A model generated the notes under the pieces. The model did not search any database and was not told the DNA's origin. It saw nothing but the letters and a program-made list of their open reading frames with translations. Positions 61,882 to 64,000 of a stretch of DNA of 64,000 nucleotides are shown one piece after another; the stretch's first letter is position 1; every line of letters begins with the position of its first letter. The translations under genes were made by a program, and so were the position numbers. The stretch comes from Sphingobium herbicidovorans (GTDB lineage: Bacteria > Pseudomonadota > Alphaproteobacteria > Sphingomonadales > Sphingomonadaceae): NCBI RefSeq assembly GCF_002080435.1, contig NZ_CP020538.1, positions 992,001 to 1,056,000 on the forward strand. Reading direction: 5' to 3'.

Positions 61882-64000
61882 ATGGCTGGAGAAGCCGTCT
61901 TTCCTGCGTTTATCCGGGCTACCTATCAGGAAACCTCTGACGGGGTGCCCGCCTTCGAGCGCGCTATGCAAACATCCGTCAACCAGGCTCGCAAACAAGC
62001 CGAGGTGTCATTCCGTGAACTCGAGAATGTCCTAAACGGTGCAATGCGTGGCGGCAAAGCCGATCTTGGCCTTGGTGACATGCGCGCTGCAGCTGCTGCG
62101 GCCGACCTTCGCGCCCAGTCCGCGCGGAAACTGGCAGCCGCCATGGCAGCAGCCTCGGCCGCTGAGGCCGACTACAGCATGGCGACGCAGGTCTCGATCG
62201 CCGCAGCCCGGAAACTGGCAGACGAGGAAGAGAATGGCGCCCGTGCCGCTCATCTCAATGTCGCCGCGCTGGAGCGGATGGCTCAGGCGGCGCAACGCAA
62301 TAACATCGCCTTCGATGCACTGGCAGCGGGCAACATCGGCGCTACTCGGTCGGTCAGTGCCCATCGCAACGCTCAGATGATGCTGGGCCAGCAGCTGCAG
62401 GACACAGCCATCCAGATGCAATTGGGCATCAACCCGCTCATGATCCTTACGCAGCAGGGCAGCCAGGCGGCATTCTCGCTTTCTCAGATGGGCGGCAAGG
62501 CTGCCGTTGTCGGCCGCTTCCTCTCTAGCCCTTGGGTGGCTGCATTGGCGATTGCCGGGACGGCCCTATCAACACTCATGACGGAAGCCGATGATGCTGC
62601 AAGCTCGCTGGAGAAGATCAAATTCTCCAGTGATGCTGTGGGCGATGCGCAAGGCATCATGGGCACCGCCATGGACATCGCTACCGGAAAGATCAGCACG
62701 CAGCGGAAGGAACTGATCGCGCTAGCCATAGCCCAAACAAAAGTCGCTGCCATTCAAGCCCAGGCACGCGCCACCACATTGCGAGGCGAGGTGCAAGCGT
62801 TGCAGGAGCCTGGAGACTTCAAGTTCTCTGGCGGGATCGGCGGTGGCTTGAAGGTCACCTACCGCGATGCCGGGGCGCGCGGCGTGATTTCCCAGCAGGT
62901 GCTCTCGGGCCAACTTGACAGCAAAACAGCCATTCAACGTCTGGATAACCTACGCAAGGCTGGCGACCTGACAGACGAAGCATTTGCCTCAGCTGCTAAA
63001 TCCATCGCCAGTTTGGGCGTGGAGTTGGCGAATGTGAAAACTTTCGAGGCGGCCGAACGCCTGATCAACGGAGCAGGATCAGTTAGAGATCGCGGCCTCT
63101 TGCTGAAGCCCGCGAAGCCGACGAAAGCCAGAGCGTCCAACGACAACGGCGAAAAGCGGCTCTATGAGGACCTGCTGGGCGCGCGGATGGGAGCCCAAGG
63201 CAACGTCGGCAAGCTGGCGGCTGAGATGATGGAGCGCCAGCTGAAATGGGGTGAGGATCAGGTCACCGTTGGCGATCAGATGATCCAGCAGGCGAAAGAC
63301 CTCGAGGCGCTAGAAGATGCCCGCGCGCAAGGTGCGCAGGAGATGTTGGACCTCTATCTACGCCAGCTCGACGCTCTGCAGCAGATGGGCGGCTTGGCAG
63401 GTGACGCCGCTGCAATGGTGAGCGGGATCGTCAACGGCGGTAATTTCGCCGGTGTGAATGGCAAGCTCGGCAGCATGCTGCGCGCCGTCTCACCCATGGT
63501 GGGTGAACAGGGCTGGAAGGATGTCACCTCCAAACTGGACGAGATTTTCGGCGGCGATGGCGAATTCAAGAAGGACATGACGAAGCTGCTTCAAGGCGCT
63601 GGCGTGGGTCAGATGGGTGCGGGCCTTATCCTCGGCGCTGCCAACAACCAGCTGGGAAGCTCCATTGGCGGCGCGATCGGCAACAAGATCGGCGAGAAGG
63701 TGCTGGGCAAGGGCCTCGAAAGCATTGCCAAGGGCTTGGGTGACTTTGCTGGTCCGCTTGGGTCGATCGTCGGTGGTCTTCTCGGCGGCGCGCTTGGCGG
63801 CCTGTTCAAGACGCCCAAATGGGGCACGGCGGTGGTTACCGGCCAGAGCAAGGAAGACATCAGCGTCGGCGGTAACAAGTCGGCGTACCGGAGCAATGCG
63901 AACCTTGCGGGCACGTCGATCCAGAGCGGGCTGGGCGCGATCGCTGAACAGCTGGGCGCGGACATCGGCGACTATGCGGTCAGCATCGGCCAGTACAAGG
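61882..64000 (+). CDS. Phage tail length tape measure protein (runs off the window)
   Basis: At least 706 residues with no stop before the window end. The N-terminal helical region is Ala-rich with heptad-like pattern (ERAMQTSVNQARKQAEVSFR), followed by the tape-measure segment NPLMILTQQGSQAAFSLSQM, a hydrophobic stretch (about 212-236), and later Gly-rich helices (LGSSIGGAIGNKIGEKVLGK, then GLGDFAGPLGSIVGGLLGGA), all typical. It would set tail length in a long-tailed phage. Further tail genes are expected to the right. Confidence 0.88.
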   Translation, partial: MAGEAVFPAFIRATYQETSDGVPAFERAMQTSVNQARKQAEVSFRELENVLNGAMRGGKADLGLGDMRAAAAAADLRAQSARKLAAAMAAASAAEADYSMATQVSIAAARKLADEEENGARAAHLNVAALERMAQAAQRNNIAFDALAAGNIGATRSVSAHRNAQMMLGQQLQDTAIQMQLGINPLMILTQQGSQAAFSLSQMGGKAAVVGRFLSSPWVAALAIAGTALSTLMTEADDAASSLEKIKFSSDAVGDAQGIMGTAMDIATGKISTQRKELIALAIAQTKVAAIQAQARATTLRGEVQALQEPGDFKFSGGIGGGLKVTYRDAGARGVISQQVLSGQLDSKTAIQRLDNLRKAGDLTDEAFASAAKSIASLGVELANVKTFEAAERLINGAGSVRDRGLLLKPAKPTKARASNDNGEKRLYEDLLGARMGAQGNVGKLAAEMMERQLKWGEDQVTVGDQMIQQAKDLEALEDARAQGAQEMLDLYLRQLDALQQMGGLAGDAAAMVSGIVNGGNFAGVNGKLGSMLRAVSPMVGEQGWKDVTSKLDEIFGGDGEFKKDMTKLLQGAGVGQMGAGLILGAANNQLGSSIGGAIGNKIGEKVLGKGLESIAKGLGDFAGPLGSIVGGLLGGALGGLFKTPKWGTAVVTGQSKEDISVGGNKSAYRSNANLAGTSIQSGLGAIAEQLGADIGDYAVSIGQYK

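Overview
The window is high-GC DNA from an alphaproteobacterium, most likely a sphingomonad (Sphingobium/Sphingomonas type). The evidence is the protein style and several gene orders: a pckA / chvI-chvG-hprK-rapZ-EIIA(Man)-HPr locus, ptsP-rodZ-cpoB-tilS-ftsH, a short HPr kinase, and an OmpR-type ChvGI system. No database search was possible, so the genus is an inference.

Layout. 1-7.0 kb (minus): ptsP, rodZ-like, cpoB, tilS, a small membrane protein and ftsH (cut by the window start), with a sigma-32-type promoter before ftsH. 7.2-8.3 kb: a Tat-signal aminotransferase. 8.4-11.9 kb: a compact run of SRPBCC, VOC and DUF1428 genes facing an HxlR regulator across a perfect 9-bp inverted repeat. 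11.9-19.8 kb: lipoprotein, flavin oxidoreductase, lysC, ubiG, a lipase-like hydrolase, a CoA-ester lyase and an SPFH/NfeD pair. 20.1-21.2 kb: an isolated unknown gene with a HEPN-like R-x4-H motif. 21.3-29.0 kb: ferredoxin-NADP reductase, pckA and the divergent ChvIG-HprK-RapZ-EIIA-HPr operon. With ptsP at 5-7 kb, the nitrogen-type phosphotransferase relay is complete in this window. 29-38 kb: diguanylate cyclase, SpoU methyltransferase, MFS transporter, a second two-component system, EF-hand protein and argG. 38-43.9 kb: LysR regulator, a tandem-repeat patch, a His-rich TonB receptor (probable zinc uptake) and a Nudix-PhoU-like fusion next to a Pit phosphate transporter. 44.2-52.7 kb: rpoB-rpoC without ribosomal protein genes beside them.

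52.9-64 kb is accessory DNA starting at tRNA-Gln(CUG). Next to the tRNA are short direct and inverted repeats resembling integrase arm sites, but no integrase is seen. The cargo is a KAP P-loop NTPase, an OGG-fold glycosylase-like protein, an sce7726-type putative nuclease, a T4-beta-type protein, an ImmA/IrrE protease and a two-helix membrane protein split by an IS3-family (IS407-like) element. Phage tail genes (DUF6441-type and a tape measure protein) run off the right end. The best candidates for an undescribed system are the membrane protein / ImmA / beta-protein operon with its convergent sce7726 partner, and the convergent KAP/OGG pair. These look like defence or inter-element conflict cargo, but that role is inferred.
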